A stretch of DNA of 64,000 bases from Fidelibacterota bacterium (GTDB taxonomy: Bacteria > Pseudomonadota > Alphaproteobacteria > Rhodospirillales > Rhodospirillaceae), in assembly GCA_947472795.1 (NCBI GenBank), contig CANJBL010000004.1:1-64000 (forward strand), in the 5' to 3' direction. Position 1 is the first letter of the stretch. The number at the start of each line of letters is the position of its first letter. Both the position numbers and the translations under genes were made by a program. Shown here in pieces: positions 15,393-24,426 of this stretch. The notes under the pieces are model-generated. The model did no database searches, was not told where the DNA came from, and saw nothing but the letters and a program-made list of their open reading frames with translations.

Positions 15393-16274
15393 TTACAGGC
15401 CAAACACGCTCAGCGGCACGTGCTTGTCGATGACCACGGCGAGGAACACGCCGGCGAGATACTGCATCGAGAAGAGGAAGTTGCGCTTCGCCAGTTCGCG
15501 CGACGGGTCTTTCACCAGCAGCCAGTTCAACCACAGAAAGCGCAAACCGAACGCAGTCGAGACAACTGCATAGAGAATGCCGAGCTGGCCGAAGAGCGCG
15601 GGCAGCAGCGCCGAGATCACCAGCGCAACGGTATTGGCCAAGATCCACTTGGAGGTGACGGCATTGCCATGCACCACGGGCAGCATGGGTACGCCAGCTT
15701 TGGCGTAGTCGTCTTTAATCATGATGGCGAGCGACCAGAAGTGCGACGGCGTCCACAGGAAGAGCGTGACGGCCATGAAGGCCGGCAGCAGCCACAGCGA
15801 GGAGTCCACCGCAGCCGCGCCGCCGAGTACGGCGAAGCTGCCGGCCGCGCCGCCGATGATGATGTTGGTCCAGTGACGGCGCTTGAGCCACACGGTGTAG
15901 ACGATGCCGTAGACGAAGGCGCCGAGGAACAGATGGATGGCCACGATCCAGTTGAAGGCGAGCAAGGCGATAAGCAAGCCGGTGATCAGCAAGCCGGCGG
16001 CGAACCAAAGGGCGTGACCAGCATCGAGCGTACCGGCGGCGAGCGGACGGCGCGCGGTGCGCGGCATGAGCCTGTCGAGGTCGCGGTCGTAGAACTGGTT
16101 GAAGACCGCCGAGCCCGAAGAGCCCAGCAGCATGGCGATGAACAACACCAGAAGCTGCGTGCCGCTGACATGGGTGGCCACGGCGGCATAGCCCGCCATC
16201 GCGCTGAGCGCGATGAGGAAGCCGATGCGGAGCTTCATGAGCTCCAGATAGCCGCGAATGTTCGTGGCGGTCAT
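15393..16274 (-). CDS. ctaB: Protoheme IX farnesyltransferase (heme O synthase)
   Basis: About 293 residues with eight or nine membrane segments of the UbiA prenyltransferase superfamily. It adds farnesyl to heme b, the first step to heme A for the aa3 oxidase encoded close by. The prenyl-diphosphate motif NQFYDRDLDRLMPRT has the N-x3-D-x3-D form; the second Asp motif is MIKDDYAKAGVPMLP. ATG 16274 is used; a TTG four codons upstream is possible. Last gene of a minus-strand group with the oxidase-like gene and DUF420, divergent from coxB. Confidence 0.92.
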   Translation of the reverse strand: MTATNIRGYLELMKLRIGFLIALSAMAGYAAVATHVSGTQLLVLFIAMLLGSSGSAVFNQFYDRDLDRLMPRTARRPLAAGTLDAGHALWFAAGLLITGLLIALLAFNWIVAIHLFLGAFVYGIVYTVWLKRRHWTNIIIGGAAGSFAVLGGAAAVDSSLWLLPAFMAVTLFLWTPSHFWSLAIMIKDDYAKAGVPMLPVVHGNAVTSKWILANTVALVISALLPALFGQLGILYAVVSTAFGLRFLWLNWLLVKDPSRELAKRNFLFSMQYLAGVFLAVVIDKHVPLSVFGL

Positions 16275-16334
16275 TGCGTCTAACAACCTGAAAATGAAAG
16301 ATTTTCCGCCCCGTCCCGGGAAGCGGTCGAAATC

Positions 16335-17786
16335 CTAACCTGCCGTAACACCGTGGCCCGGTTTTGCCAACAGTAATTTGGCCGCGGTAAATATGAAGAG
16401 TATTCCCCCGATGACGGCGATGAGCCCGCCCACGCCCTCGACGGACATGAATATAATTTTGGTTGTGGTGTCCAAATCCTGAGCCGCCCCGGCGGTCTTG
16501 CGCAGCACGCCGTTCACGCCCGCGATATAGAGCCCGAGAGAATGCAGGAACTGCCCGCCGCCTAGAAGCGCATACATGGCGGTGCGCAGGCGGTGCCGCT
16601 CGGTGCGCCGGCCGAGGAGCGGCAGCAGCATACCGAAGTAGAGCGCCATGAAGGCCAGTGTCACGGCGATGAGCATGGCGTGGTAGTGGCTGGGTGTGCG
16701 CGTATCGATGGAGCCTTCGAAGAACCCGAGCGCACCGCCGAAAGCAAAGAGCAGCAGCGCGATCATGACGGCTTTGGCTTCGGGTGCGCCGGTCCAGACG
16801 TCGGCGCGGCGGCGGATGAACAAAGCCACGACACTGTAGAGAATGATGGCAGCGGGCAGCGGCAACGCAAACCAGTAGAGATCAGTGAAGACCATGCGCA
16901 TGGTCGGACTGCCGCCATCGAAGGTGAGATACAGCAGAGGCCCCGCCGCGGCACCCGCCAGAAGCATCAGCATGGCGACCTTGAACCAGGAGGAAGACAG
17001 TGGTGTCTCGCCGAGACAGACACGGCTGAGGAAATAGAAGCTGGAGAGCATCAGCGCCGTATTGGCGAACTGCAGGACGTGGCCTCCGCCCCACATGACG
17101 TATTCAGCCGCACCGACAAGGCCGGTGTCCGGCGGCAAAGTAAGCCAAGCCGCACCGATACAAGTGAGCGCCAGCAGGTAAATAGCCCCGGCGCAGCCAA
17201 CGCCAAACGTGCCGGCCTCGGTGAGGCGTTGGCGTGCAAGCACGATCAGCAGACGGATGATGGGGAGTGCGAGCGAGACGCCAAGAAGCCCGAGCCCGGC
17301 GTAAGAGATCGGATGCAAGAGAACCGGAATGTAGTTGTTGATGGAGGGCTCGCCCATGTCACCCAAAGCCGGGATGAGCAGAAGGATGAAGCTTAGGCCA
17401 AATCCATACACCGCGAGCTGGCCGATAACCTCGCCGAAGCCGCTCATGGATTGACCGTGCTGCGTCGCTTGCGCCGTGGCGACCACGGTCATGGCGCCTT
17501 GCACGCCCAGGTACCAAACAACGAAGGCAAAGGTGACATGCACCACGAGGATTTTCTGGAAGAAGGTTTGACCTATCCAGGGCACCAGCACCTCGACGTG
17601 CGGCACACGCAGGAGGGCCAGCAGAAGCGCAAGAATCCCCGCCAGCGCCAAAGCGGCCAGCGGTAGCAGCGTCCAGCCGTAAAGCTCGCTGCGCAACGCG
17701 GGCGTCAGCTTGCCGGCAAAGTTGCCATCCACCGGCACATGCATGGGCGGCGGCAGCGAACGCGCGATGACTTCTTTATCGTCCAT
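16335..17786 (-). CDS. Divergent heme-copper oxidase subunit I-like membrane protein
   Basis: 483 residues with about twelve membrane helices. Helix II has H83 (KILVVHVTFAFVVWYLG), the place of a low-spin heme ligand. Helix VI has WGGGHVLQFANTAL (H236), the place of the first CuB histidine. A later helix has SHYHAMLIAVTLAFM (H367, H369), matching the HxH pair that binds the two hemes. The His-His pair expected in helix VII is missing: the corresponding stretch reads FTDLYWFALPLPAAI. So heme ligands look intact but only one of three CuB histidines remains. The protein may be a nitric-oxide-reductase-like or non-oxidase member; the substrate is unknown. It has no subunit II next to it on this strand, and sits between ctaB and DUF420. 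Confidence 0.7.
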   Translation of the reverse strand: MDDKEVIARSLPPPMHVPVDGNFAGKLTPALRSELYGWTLLPLAALALAGILALLLALLRVPHVEVLVPWIGQTFFQKILVVHVTFAFVVWYLGVQGAMTVVATAQATQHGQSMSGFGEVIGQLAVYGFGLSFILLLIPALGDMGEPSINNYIPVLLHPISYAGLGLLGVSLALPIIRLLIVLARQRLTEAGTFGVGCAGAIYLLALTCIGAAWLTLPPDTGLVGAAEYVMWGGGHVLQFANTALMLSSFYFLSRVCLGETPLSSSWFKVAMLMLLAGAAAGPLLYLTFDGGSPTMRMVFTDLYWFALPLPAAIILYSVVALFIRRRADVWTGAPEAKAVMIALLLFAFGGALGFFEGSIDTRTPSHYHAMLIAVTLAFMALYFGMLLPLLGRRTERHRLRTAMYALLGGGQFLHSLGLYIAGVNGVLRKTAGAAQDLDTTTKIIFMSVEGVGGLIAVIGGILFIFTAAKLLLAKPGHGVTAG

Positions 17787-17871
17787 AGCTTCCCAGTATG
17801 GGGTTCCCCAGACTCCAGCCCGCCCCTCTGTTCAAGTGTCACATTTGAATTCTTATAGAGAACAGAAGCGC

Positions 17872-18297
17872 TTAGGCCGGGTAGATATGGTAGAGGATGA
17901 CATAAATCACGACGCCGGTCACGGTGACGTAAAGCCAGATGGGGAAGGTCCAGCGGGCGATGGCACGGTGGCGCTCGAACTGGCCATGCAGGGAGCGCCA
18001 GGCCGTGACGGCGATCATGGGCGTCACCACGGTCGCCAGGATCACGTGACTGATGAGCAGGCCATAGTAGGCCGGCAGCAGTTCCCTAGGCCCCTTGAAC
18101 ACGAAGATGGGCGCGGTGAAGTGGTAGGTCAGGTAGCAGACCAGGAACACCGCCGAGACGATGATCGCCGATATCATGACCTTGCGGTGCGCATCGCGGT
18201 TGCCGCGGCGGATATAGGTAAAAGCGATCAACAGCAGCACCGTCGAAACCGCGTTCAGAATGGCATTCACATGCGGCAAAACAGTCGCGGCGGTCAT
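17872..18297 (-). CDS. DUF420 membrane protein
   Basis: 141 residues with four membrane helices. Family features are LPHVNAILNAVSTVLLLIAFTYIRRG near the start (key residues H, N, N), YHFTAPIFVFKG, LLISHVILATVVTPM and the C-terminal ARWTFPIWLYVTVTGVVIY. DUF420 proteins occur beside oxidase genes and are thought to help oxidase assembly; CtaM of Bacillus is related. The conserved histidines suggest heme or copper handling (inference). AGGTG precedes the ATG; a GTG two codons earlier is possible. Confidence 0.85.
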   Translation of the reverse strand: MTAATVLPHVNAILNAVSTVLLLIAFTYIRRGNRDAHRKVMISAIIVSAVFLVCYLTYHFTAPIFVFKGPRELLPAYYGLLISHVILATVVTPMIAVTAWRSLHGQFERHRAIARWTFPIWLYVTVTGVVIYVILYHIYPA

Positions 18298-18344
18298 GAT
18301 CACCTAAAATGGGTAAGCGGCGTGAATATCGGGCGCCGACAGCA

Positions 18345-18494
18345 TCAAGGCCCGTTAATGGCCGTTTTCAAGATGAAACTCACGTACATGAACAGCGCCA
18401 CGCCCCCGCAGCACAGGGCAAAAATCAGGCGCTTACGGCGGGCGGCCTTCTCGGTCTCGTGCTGGTTCGCGTGCTGATTCAAGGGCGCCTGCAT
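18345..18494 (-). CDS. 49-residue single-pass membrane protein, possible oxidase small assembly protein
   Basis: Too short for most gene callers. ATG 18494 to TGA 18345 encodes a polar N-terminus (MQAPLNQHANQHETEKAA), a basic stretch RRKR, one membrane helix (LIFALCCGGVALFMYVSFIL) and a short tail. Size and layout resemble the small assembly proteins found among cox/ctaG genes of other proteobacteria. It is on the DUF420 strand, 47 bp upstream of it, probably co-transcribed. No motif proves a function. Confidence 0.6.
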   Translation of the reverse strand: MQAPLNQHANQHETEKAARRKRLIFALCCGGVALFMYVSFILKTAINGP

Positions 18495-18814
18495 GTCTTA
18501 AGCATGATGGTTCATAGAGCGTTTATGTAGCCGAAGCGCTCCGACGATGAAACCCCTAGAGAACGTCCGCGCGGGAGTTAATTCCAACCTGAAATCAACG
18601 CCGGAAATGCCGATTATTCCAGGGGGTTCATACCTTTACGTGAGGAGACGCATCGGTTAGTCTGCCGCCGTGGGCGAGAGGTCGGGGAACGGACTCTCGG
18701 TTAACCCTCGGGGCAATAAAGCAAAAAAGTCTAAAAACCTCGAAAAATCAGTTGATCCGTTTCGCCGGGCAACCGAAAAGGTGGCCGCCCTGCGGACTGC
18801 AATGGAGACCGAGT

Positions 18815-19669
18815 GTGAGTCGTTTGACATTGGCGCTCAGCGCCGCCGTTTCGAGCTTTCTTTTCACCACCTTGCCTGCCTGGGCCGCCGATGCACCTCG
18901 GATGCCCACACCTTCTTTCCCGGTCCCTTGGCAGATGGGATTGCAGCACCCGGTGACCCCTGTCGCCCAGCAGATGCACGACTTCCACACCTTCCTGGTT
19001 TGGGTCTGTGTAGTGATCTCGGTCTTCGTGCTCGCCCTGCTCCTGATCTGCTTCTTCCGTTTCAACGAGAAGGCCAATCCGGTGCCGGCCAAGTGGTCGC
19101 ACAACACCCTTCTCGAAGTGATCTGGACCACGATCCCGGTCCTGGTCCTCGTGACCATCGCGGTGCCTTCGTACCGCCTCCTCTACTATATGGATCGCAC
19201 CACCGAAGCTGAGATGACCATCAAGGTCATCGGTAACCAGTGGTTCTGGTCCTATGAATATCCGGACAGCGAAATCTCCTTCGACGCCCTGGCCATTCCC
19301 GATGCCAGCATCGACGCCGCGAAGGGTCAGCACCGTATGCTGGAGACCGACAACCACGTGATTCTGCCGGTGAACACCAACATCCGCATCCTGTTCACCG
19401 CCAACGACGTGATCCATGCCTGGACCATTCCGGCCTTCGGCGTGAAGCTCGACAACATGCCGGGCCGCGTCAATGAGACCTGGACGCGTGTCACGGAACT
19501 GGGCCGCTTCTACGGCGAATGCTCGGAGCTGTGCGGTGTCGATCACTCCTTCATGCCCATCGTCGTCGATGTCGTGAGCAAGGAAGATTACCAAGCCTGG
19601 GTTGCCTCGAAGAAGCAGAGCGCGAGTGCCGCTCCTGCTGCCACCACCACCCAAGTCGCCGCCCAGTAA
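18815..19669 (+). CDS. coxB: Cytochrome c oxidase subunit II
   Basis: 284 residues. Start is GTG 18815, with GGAGA seven bases upstream; the signal peptide VSRLTLALSAAVSSFLF...AWA follows directly. Two membrane helices, then the CuA domain: VIGNQWFWSYEYPD (aromatic electron-entry patch) and GECSELCGVDHSFMP (Cys, Cys, His and Met copper ligands), with HAWTIPAFGVKLD before it. It takes electrons from cytochrome c and passes them to heme a in subunit I. First gene of coxB-coxA-ctaG-coxC. Confidence 0.95.
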   Translation: MSRLTLALSAAVSSFLFTTLPAWAADAPRMPTPSFPVPWQMGLQHPVTPVAQQMHDFHTFLVWVCVVISVFVLALLLICFFRFNEKANPVPAKWSHNTLLEVIWTTIPVLVLVTIAVPSYRLLYYMDRTTEAEMTIKVIGNQWFWSYEYPDSEISFDALAIPDASIDAAKGQHRMLETDNHVILPVNTNIRILFTANDVIHAWTIPAFGVKLDNMPGRVNETWTRVTELGRFYGECSELCGVDHSFMPIVVDVVSKEDYQAWVASKKQSASAAPAATTTQVAAQ

Positions 19670-19693
19670 GCGGCACACCGTCGCAGGTTATGA

Positions 19694-21370
<1,677 letters not shown>

Positions 21371-21395
21371 TACAAGGTCGAAGCAAACACGCTCC

Positions 21396-22043
21396 ATGAC
21401 GAAGGCAACGCTCAACCGACGTAACGCCGTTATTGGGACAGCCGCCATGGCCGTCTCAGGCCTTATGCTCGGCTTCGCCTTCGCCATGGTGCCGCTGTTC
21501 AAGATCGTCTGCGTGAAGCTGGGCCTGGACGGCACCACGCAGCGCGCCACCGTGGCGCCCACGGAGATCACCAATATCCCGATCACCGTGCGTTTCGATT
21601 CCAATGTCGATAAGCAATTGCCCTGGCAGTTCGTGCCCGACCAGAAGTCGGTGGACCTGAAGCTGGGCGAGACCGCGACGGTGTTCTACAAGGCCACCAA
21701 CACGTCCGATCATCCCACCAGCGGCACCGCCAGCTTCAACGTGACGCCCGAGAAGATCGGCCAGTACTTCAACAAGCTCGCCTGCTTCTGCTTCACCGAG
21801 CAGACCTTGAAGCCCGGCGAGAGCATGGAGATGGGTGTGACGTTCTTCGTCGACCCCGCCATGGTGAAGGACAAGCTCACCGACGAGGTGCGCACCATCA
21901 CCCTGTCCTACACGTTCTTTCCGTCTCAAGGCTTTTTCCCGAAAGACGGCCAACCCACGGCGAGCAATAACGCCGACACCACTACTCAAATTAAGCTGAC
22001 GCCGGTCTCCGGCCCGGCCCCGGTCAACACTCCGGTCAATTAA
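21396..22043 (+). CDS. ctaG: Cytochrome c oxidase copper chaperone CtaG/Cox11
   Basis: 215 residues. One N-terminal membrane anchor (AVIGTAAMAVSGLMLGFAFAMVPLF) and a periplasmic beta domain with the copper site NKLACFCFTEQTL (CxC). It delivers copper to the CuB site of subunit I. ATG 21396 lies 25 bp after the coxA stop; a longer in-frame extension to 21144 runs back into coxA in another frame and is not real. The C-terminal Pro/Thr-rich tail is not conserved in the family. Confidence 0.93.
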   Translation: MTKATLNRRNAVIGTAAMAVSGLMLGFAFAMVPLFKIVCVKLGLDGTTQRATVAPTEITNIPITVRFDSNVDKQLPWQFVPDQKSVDLKLGETATVFYKATNTSDHPTSGTASFNVTPEKIGQYFNKLACFCFTEQTLKPGESMEMGVTFFVDPAMVKDKLTDEVRTITLSYTFFPSQGFFPKDGQPTASNNADTTTQIKLTPVSGPAPVNTPVN

Positions 22044-22058
22044 CAGAGGATCCTGCTG

Positions 22059-22895
22059 ATGAGCTCCCACGCCAAACACCCCTTCCATATGGTCAATCCC
22101 AGCCCCTGGCCGGCTTTGGGATCCTTTGGCGCCTTGTTGACGGCCATCGGGGCCATCCTGTTCTTCCATAAGACTCCGGTCTTCGGCATGGAGAACCTGG
22201 GCATCTTCAAGATCGTGCCGGGTCTGGCACTTGTGATCTTCACCATGGCGATGTGGTGGCGCGATGTGATCCGTGAATCGATCGTCGAGCACGCCCACAC
22301 CGAAGAGACCAGCACCGGCCTGCGCATGGGCATGGCGCTGTTCATCGCTTCGGAAGTGATGTTCTTCGTGGCCTTCTTCTGGGCCTTCTTCCATAACGCG
22401 CTGGGCTTCTCGACCTCGACGCTGCAGTGGCCGCCCGCCGGCATCACGCCGCTGGATGCATGGGAACTGCCCTTCTACAACACCGTGATCCTGCTGACCT
22501 CGGGCGGCACCGTGACGCGCGCGCATCTGTTCATCGAACAGGGCAACAACAAAGCCGCGGCACGCTGGATCTTCATCACCGCGGCGCTGGGCGCCTTGTT
22601 CCTCAGCTGCCAGGTGTATGAATACGTGCACGCTTCTTTCAAGCTGACGGACGGCATCTTCCCGTCGGCCTTCTATCTGGCCACCGGCTTCCACGGCTTC
22701 CACGTGTTCGTGGGCACCATGTTCCTGATCGTCTGCGGCTTCCGCGCCCAGAAGAACCAGTTCACGGCCCACAAGCACATCGGCTTCCAGGCCGCCGCCT
22801 GGTACTGGCACTTCGTGGACGTGGTGTGGCTGTTCCTGTTCGTGTGGGTTTACTGGCTGTTGGGTGAACCCGTGCGCCACTTCGTCGCGGGCTAA
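22059..22895 (+). CDS. coxC: Cytochrome c oxidase subunit III
   Basis: 278 residues, seven membrane helices. Recognised by HPFHMVNPSPWPALGS at the start, the helix III glutamate region SEVMFFVAFFWAFFH, GTVTRAHLFI, and FYLATGFHGFHVFVGT with WYWHFVDVVWLFLFV near the end. It stabilises subunit I and proton uptake. It lies 15 bp after ctaG and is the last gene of the operon before a strong terminator. Confidence 0.95.
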   Translation: MSSHAKHPFHMVNPSPWPALGSFGALLTAIGAILFFHKTPVFGMENLGIFKIVPGLALVIFTMAMWWRDVIRESIVEHAHTEETSTGLRMGMALFIASEVMFFVAFFWAFFHNALGFSTSTLQWPPAGITPLDAWELPFYNTVILLTSGGTVTRAHLFIEQGNNKAAARWIFITAALGALFLSCQVYEYVHASFKLTDGIFPSAFYLATGFHGFHVFVGTMFLIVCGFRAQKNQFTAHKHIGFQAAAWYWHFVDVVWLFLFVWVYWLLGEPVRHFVAG

Positions 22896-22904
22896 GTTCC
22901 TCGC

Positions 22905-22936
22905 AAAAAGGGCCGGTGAAAACCGGCCCTTTTTTG
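22905..22936 (+). terminator. Rho-independent terminator of the cox operon
   Basis: Stem GGGCCGGT (22910-22917) with ACCGGCCC (22922-22929), GAAA loop, flanked by five As before and six Ts after. It ends the coxB-A-ctaG-C transcript and may work in both directions. Confidence 0.92.
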
Positions 22937-22961
22937 TTGTCTGCCCTGCTAGAATGGGTTC

Positions 22962-23324
22962 ATGCCCAAATCCGGCGCGCCCATCCTTCTCGTCGCCCTG
23001 AAAGGCCGCTGCCCACGCTGCGGCATCGGCCCCTTGTTCGACGGTTACCTGCGTGTGGCGCCCGCATGCGGCCACTGTGGGCTGAAGCTGGTGGGGCACG
23101 ACACCGGCGACGGACCGGCGTTCTTCATCATGATGCCCTTGTGCATCCTGACGGCCGTATCGGCCCTGTTGCTGGAGCTGAAGGTGGAGCCGCCGCTGTG
23201 GGTGCACATGGTGGTCTGGCCGCTGTTCATCGCAGCCGTGGCGGGTTTCACCTTGCGACCGGTGAAGGCCATCATGATCGCGCTTCAGTACCGCTACCGC
23301 GATGTGGAGCGGGAGGAGAAGTAG
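22962..23324 (+). CDS. DUF983 family protein
   Basis: 120 residues. Two zinc-ribbon-like Cys pairs, GRCPRCGIGPLF and ACGHCGLKL, then a glycine/aspartate turn HDTGDGPAFF and two membrane helices. DUF983 proteins are common next to coxC in alphaproteobacteria; their role in oxidase biogenesis is suggested by context only. It lies beyond the cox terminator, so it may need its own promoter or read-through. Confidence 0.85.
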   Translation: MPKSGAPILLVALKGRCPRCGIGPLFDGYLRVAPACGHCGLKLVGHDTGDGPAFFIMMPLCILTAVSALLLELKVEPPLWVHMVVWPLFIAAVAGFTLRPVKAIMIALQYRYRDVEREEK

Positions 23325-23331
23325 TCACGTT

Positions 23332-24426
23332 CTAGGCGTGCGCCGTTGCGCTGGCAGCCTGGTCACGGAAGCGTTCCCGGAACGTGAGGATGGCCGGCAG
23401 CTCGCGGTGAAACAGCCCGACCAACGCCGGATCGAGATGGCTGCCCGATACTTCGAGCATGTACGCCACCGCATCATCGACCGACCAAGCCGGCTTGTAG
23501 GGCCGCTCGGAGGTCAGGGCGTCGAAGACGTCGCTGACGGCAACAATCCGCCCCGCGATGGGAATGGCTTCGCCCTTAAGACCCCGTGGATAGCCGCTAC
23601 CGTCCCACTTCTCATGATGGCTCAAGGCAATTGTCCGCGCGAGTGTCAGCAGCGGTGACTTGCCACCTACCAATATTTGCCCGCCGATTTCGGCGTGCCG
23701 CTTCATGATTTCCCATTCCGCCGCATCCAGGCGGCCGCGCTTGAGCAGGATCGCATCGGGAATGCCGATCTTGCCGATATCATGAAGCGGCGCGGCATCG
23801 CGGATATTGACGGCCTCCGCTTCCGGCAATCCAAGCTTCAAGGCCAGATGATGGGCAAAGACGCTCATGCGGGCAATGTGTTGCCCGGTCTCGTTGTCGC
23901 GGAATTCGGCGGCGGCGGACAAACGGCGAATGACGTCGGCGCGGGTATCCTTCAACTCCGCCGTGCGAACGACGACCCGTTCTTCTAGTTCATCATTCAA
24001 TTGGCGTGTGCGCCGGTAGAGGATCTGGATTTCGAGTGCATTGCGCACGCGCTGAAGTAATTCCCATAGCTTGAACGGCTTAGTGATGAAGTCCCGCGCA
24101 CCGGCGTTCAGCGCATTGCGCCGCGTTTCGTCGTCGGTTTGGGCCGTGAGGACGATGATCGCCGGCCGATCGGCTGCATCGTGCGCCCTGAGGCGCCGGA
24201 TGAATTCGATACCGTCGAGTTTAGGCATGCGCATGTCAAGAAGGACGAGGTCATAGGAACCCACCTCGGCCATGGCCAGACCTTGAATGGCGTCCGTCGT
24301 CCCGAAGACATTGCTAAAACCGCCAACGTCGAGCAGACCCGACAGCATCTCGACGTTGCTGGCATGATCATCGACGACAAGGATTGACGCCGTATGAACG
24401 GCACGTTCAAGAGTGGGTTCGGTCAC
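23332..24426 (-). CDS. Response regulator with HD-GYP phosphodiesterase output
   Basis: 364 residues, GTG start. The receiver (about 14-132) has D19/D20, phospho-acceptor D64 (LVLLDMRMPKLDG) and K116 (TKPF). A coiled linker (about 140-165) leads to the HD-GYP domain: HD at H215-D216 (PLHDIGKIGIPD), KRHAEIG, and SHHEKWDGSGYPRGL. This architecture (RpfG-like) hydrolyses cyclic di-GMP. The gene start overlaps the last 20 bp of the upstream hybrid kinase gene, so the two are one operon and most likely one signalling pair. Confidence 0.88.
   Translation of the reverse strand: MTEPTLERAVHTASILVVDDHASNVEMLSGLLDVGGFSNVFGTTDAIQGLAMAEVGSYDLVLLDMRMPKLDGIEFIRRLRAHDAADRPAIIVLTAQTDDETRRNALNAGARDFITKPFKLWELLQRVRNALEIQILYRRTRQLNDELEERVVVRTAELKDTRADVIRRLSAAAEFRDNETGQHIARMSVFAHHLALKLGLPEAEAVNIRDAAPLHDIGKIGIPDAILLKRGRLDAAEWEIMKRHAEIGGQILVGGKSPLLTLARTIALSHHEKWDGSGYPRGLKGEAIPIAGRIVAVSDVFDALTSERPYKPAWSVDDAVAYMLEVSGSHLDPALVGLFHRELPAILTFRERFRDQAASATAHA

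Noticed and set aside
15420-16283. Plus-strand ORF of 287 residues
   Set aside because: Antisense to ctaB, with Glu/His/Gln-rich low-complexity translation; a shadow.
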